Shown here piece after piece: positions 61,524 through 64,000 of a DNA stretch of 64,000 nucleotides. Source of the stretch: Branchiostoma floridae. Its lineage: Eukaryota; Chordata; Leptocardii; Amphioxiformes; Branchiostomatidae. The DNA is taken from assembly GCF_000003815.2 (NCBI RefSeq), contig NC_049992.1, forward strand, positions 16,889,643 to 16,953,642. The letters are read 5' to 3'. Position 1 is the stretch's first letter. Every line of letters starts with the position of its first letter. Under the pieces are notes generated by a model. It had not been told where the DNA came from and did no database searches. It was given only the letters and a program-made list of their open reading frames with translations. Position numbers and translations under genes: made by a program.

Positions 61524-61984
61524 ATTAGTTATTTGTTGTCCTTTGGAGGAACTCCTCGACGACAGTGAACCGGTATACAGTAATTCTGTGTACAAGTGAC
61601 CATGCATCTCTACGCAAGTGACCATCTCACCTGGGCAATGTGACCACGATTGGTCATCCGTAAGGTGATTTTTCCCACTGATACAAGCATGACGAATATT
61701 GTCTTTAGTGAACACCTGTCCACATAGACTAGATTTTGTTAGTACTGTCCTTTTCATGGGCAGTTTTGACAGTACACTCGACACATCGTCTGCCTTTCAA
61801 GCCAAGACCAAAGGTCTGATGCCGCTGACAGTTGTGGTAGCATACATTATACCGCTGCGTTAAGAGGTTCATGTAGCTTACTTTGACGACCTTTCGGTGC
61901 TTGGTGTATATCTAAACTAATTTCTGATGGAAGCAAAGCTTAACCCGTTATGTTTCGTCTTTCTGGCCGATATTTATTAGTTTT

Positions 61985-62440
61985 CAACGTTATACATACA
62001 TACATACATAGTTATGCGCTTAACGAGTTGTAGCATTCTGCTTCCAGAATGATCTATCATTTATCATTAAAGTAAGATCCGCATAGTCCAGTCTCTGATT
62101 CAATTAAGTTCTTTAGCGTACGGTATGGACGGCCTCTTCTCCTTTTTGCTTCTGGGGACCAAAGGAGCAGTCTACCGTCGCGTAACATGTCCAGCAAGGC
62201 TTAACCGGCGTCGCCTGACCTCAATAGACCTTGGTGGAAGAGTCCCATACAGTTCTTTGCTTGTTGTGTGTCGCACCAAGGTCTGCTGTATACAATACAT
62301 AGCATCCTGGTAAAGAAACCGTTCAGTTTTCTCGTCTGAGAAGTATTCATGGTCCATAACTCACTAAAACGTAATAACGTTGCAGGTAGTTTGTAAACCC
62401 AGGGAAATAGGGTCGCTTTAAAGATTTTTTCAAGCGTCAA
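61985..62440 (-). mobile_element. LINE ORF2 C-terminal remnant, copy B
   Basis: The minus strand encodes TLPPRSIEVRRRRLSLAGHV and, upstream, ELYG-type and YQDAMYCIQQ-type sequence with frameshifts. The 3' side shares AACGAGTTGTAGCATTC and a (TATG)n tail with 41811-41860. Same family as copy A. Confidence 0.75.
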
Positions 62441-64000
62441 TATGGATGATTGGAAAAGTAAATCTGGTCGAATCTGTATCTCCAACGCTCGGACCAATAC
62501 ACTGTTAAGTTCGCCAAAAAGCAGTTGCTTAAGCAACTGGATATAATTTTGGAAACGGTACCGTGGCCGGTGAGACGTTTCAGATAGCCTCCACTATATC
62601 TTTCGTCAGTGACGGCGAAAGATAGTGCTCCTTGAAGTGCTCTGAGCAAACACGTGTTGCAGCAGATATCTAGAATTGATCGAAGAACATGCTGTCTATT
62701 GTTTGTGATCATTCATTATATATTGTAATATACAAAATATCACCATATTCAGGTTTTTGTTCACTATCTGTATAGAGGACTCTGGTAACTGATTACACGT
62801 CAATAGCTCAGAACATTAGTCAATAGGTAGATAATTTATTGTGAGACCATATTAGACAATAATACTCAAATCAGAAAGTCTCAATCTTCCAATTTGATTA
62901 ATATCTGCTTGAAGGGTAGATTTATGGACCACTATATTGGATTAGCTTTTAGTGTATGTAAATGCTCTATGTCTTATTTGTTTCCACTTTACCCGATTTT
63001 TAACATATTTGTTAATACTGAATGTGTTATACTAGTAGTATACTGAATGTAATCACAACTTCAGATAAGCTAGTGTGTCTTTACGCGAGAAATATATCGG
63101 GTTACATTAGGCACAAGTCCGCACTGCACGAGTCTCAACATTGAAATCATTGTATTGACGGCGTAAAGTTTGCTAAGAAAGGAAACTGAACTGCTTGTAC
63201 AGGAAACTTGGCGGACATACAGGGGACATTTTCCTGAATATTCACGGGCAGTGACTGATCTTTAAACACCGATTGTGCGAGCGATATTTTGCGGGGTCTT
63301 TATACCCCCCTCACATTATCCACGATCTTCGGGCGTATGGATGGACGATCGGCCATATTTAAGATCGACAGAGGGTTGTGCGTATTTTTCACGTGAAAAA
63401 CGCCCCTGTCACATATAAGCTATATTTTGCACATTGTACCATTGCTGTGCAATAAAGTTATCATCATTAGCGAGGCTCGGGCGATTGCCGCAGAATCGTC
63501 GTCCGATCGAATCGCGCCTAATGTGAGGGGGGTATTATGGATATTCGCTAGAAAATACTGAAGTAAACAAACGTCCTGGATACAAAGAAAATGCCACTTC
63601 GGATGCATCTATAGATCGACTTGAAACTCAGGGTTTACAAAATGGGTGACCACTCTGACCATATTCCAAGAAAAATCTGAGATTTGTGCGGCACCAAAAC
63701 TTGTCCACAAAAGATATTAGCTAAGCTGATTGCGCAATACGTGAATAGAGCGTATGATATGTTATGTCACAAACTTGTTATTCTTATGTAATGCTACTGT
63801 GGATGGATTTTCTGGAGCAGTCCACGTGCTCCCATTGTCCACCTGTACATCCTCACCTGTGCATAGAATCTTTTATACGCTCCAGAGCCTTGCATTCCCA
63901 CATGTTGGCCGATCTACGCCGGAGAGGTCGGGCTTGGTGCTGGTTCGCCTGGGTTCGTCGTTTTGGCTAGCTACGCCCGCCTGCCCCCCCCCCCCCCCCC

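Larger units (their letters stand above)
61227..64000. other. Downstream region
   Basis: Holds a hairpin, a LINE remnant and AT-rich DNA. 62720-63980 shows nothing I can name. The last 15 or more bases are a C homopolymer, likely a low-quality contig edge. Confidence 0.5.

Overview
The window looks like nuclear DNA of an invertebrate deuterostome. A lancelet (Branchiostoma) is my best guess. Genes are split into small exons with GT-AG introns. Mobile DNA is dense: tRNA-derived SINEs, CR1-like and other LINE tails, and many non-autonomous DNA elements. The one recognisable gene is a full-length orthologue of metazoan GIGYF1/2. The species call is inference; the gene call is firm. There is a 100-base assembly gap at 44015-44114, and the window ends in a poly-C run.

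Layout. (1) 1267-40140, minus strand: the GIGYF gene. I joined 30 coding exons by splice sites and phase. They give a continuous 1,312-codon frame running from a start at 35560 to a stop at 1267. A probable non-coding first exon and promoter lie near 40083-40165. The introns hold almost everything else: hAT-type MITEs, SINEs, LINE tails, a 2.1-kb foldback element, a transposon-type cysteine-protease ORF (plus strand, 14785-15942) and at least six minisatellites. (2) 40166-46690: intergenic repeats and the gap. (3) 46691-55628, minus strand: a three-exon gene for a 435-residue protein I do not recognise. Its large intron holds a tandem segmental duplication carrying a 2.1-kb repeat with POU-octamer-like words. 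(4) 55629-64000: mostly repeats, plus a possible coding exon on the minus strand (55923-56183) and a TATA-associated candidate first exon on the plus strand (61151-61226).

Function. GIGYF proteins are cytoplasmic adaptors in translational repression. An N-terminal motif binds 4EHP, the GYF domain binds proline-rich PPG-type ligands, and a long Glu/Arg/Gln-rich region precedes a conserved C-terminus. All of these are visible in the assembled exons.

Most interesting observations. Two minisatellites inside the GIGYF gene are made of its own exon-intron junctions. One is a 31-bp array that repeats a real 5' splice site about 14 extra times. The other is an 82-bp array that repeats the 3' splice site and first 34 coding bases of the central GYF-domain exon six extra times. 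A third array of about 37 copies of 40 bp derives from the conserved C-terminal motif of a LINE reverse transcriptase. Separately, at least eight unrelated transposable-element families here share one design: inverted arms filled with a family-specific 7-10-base word.
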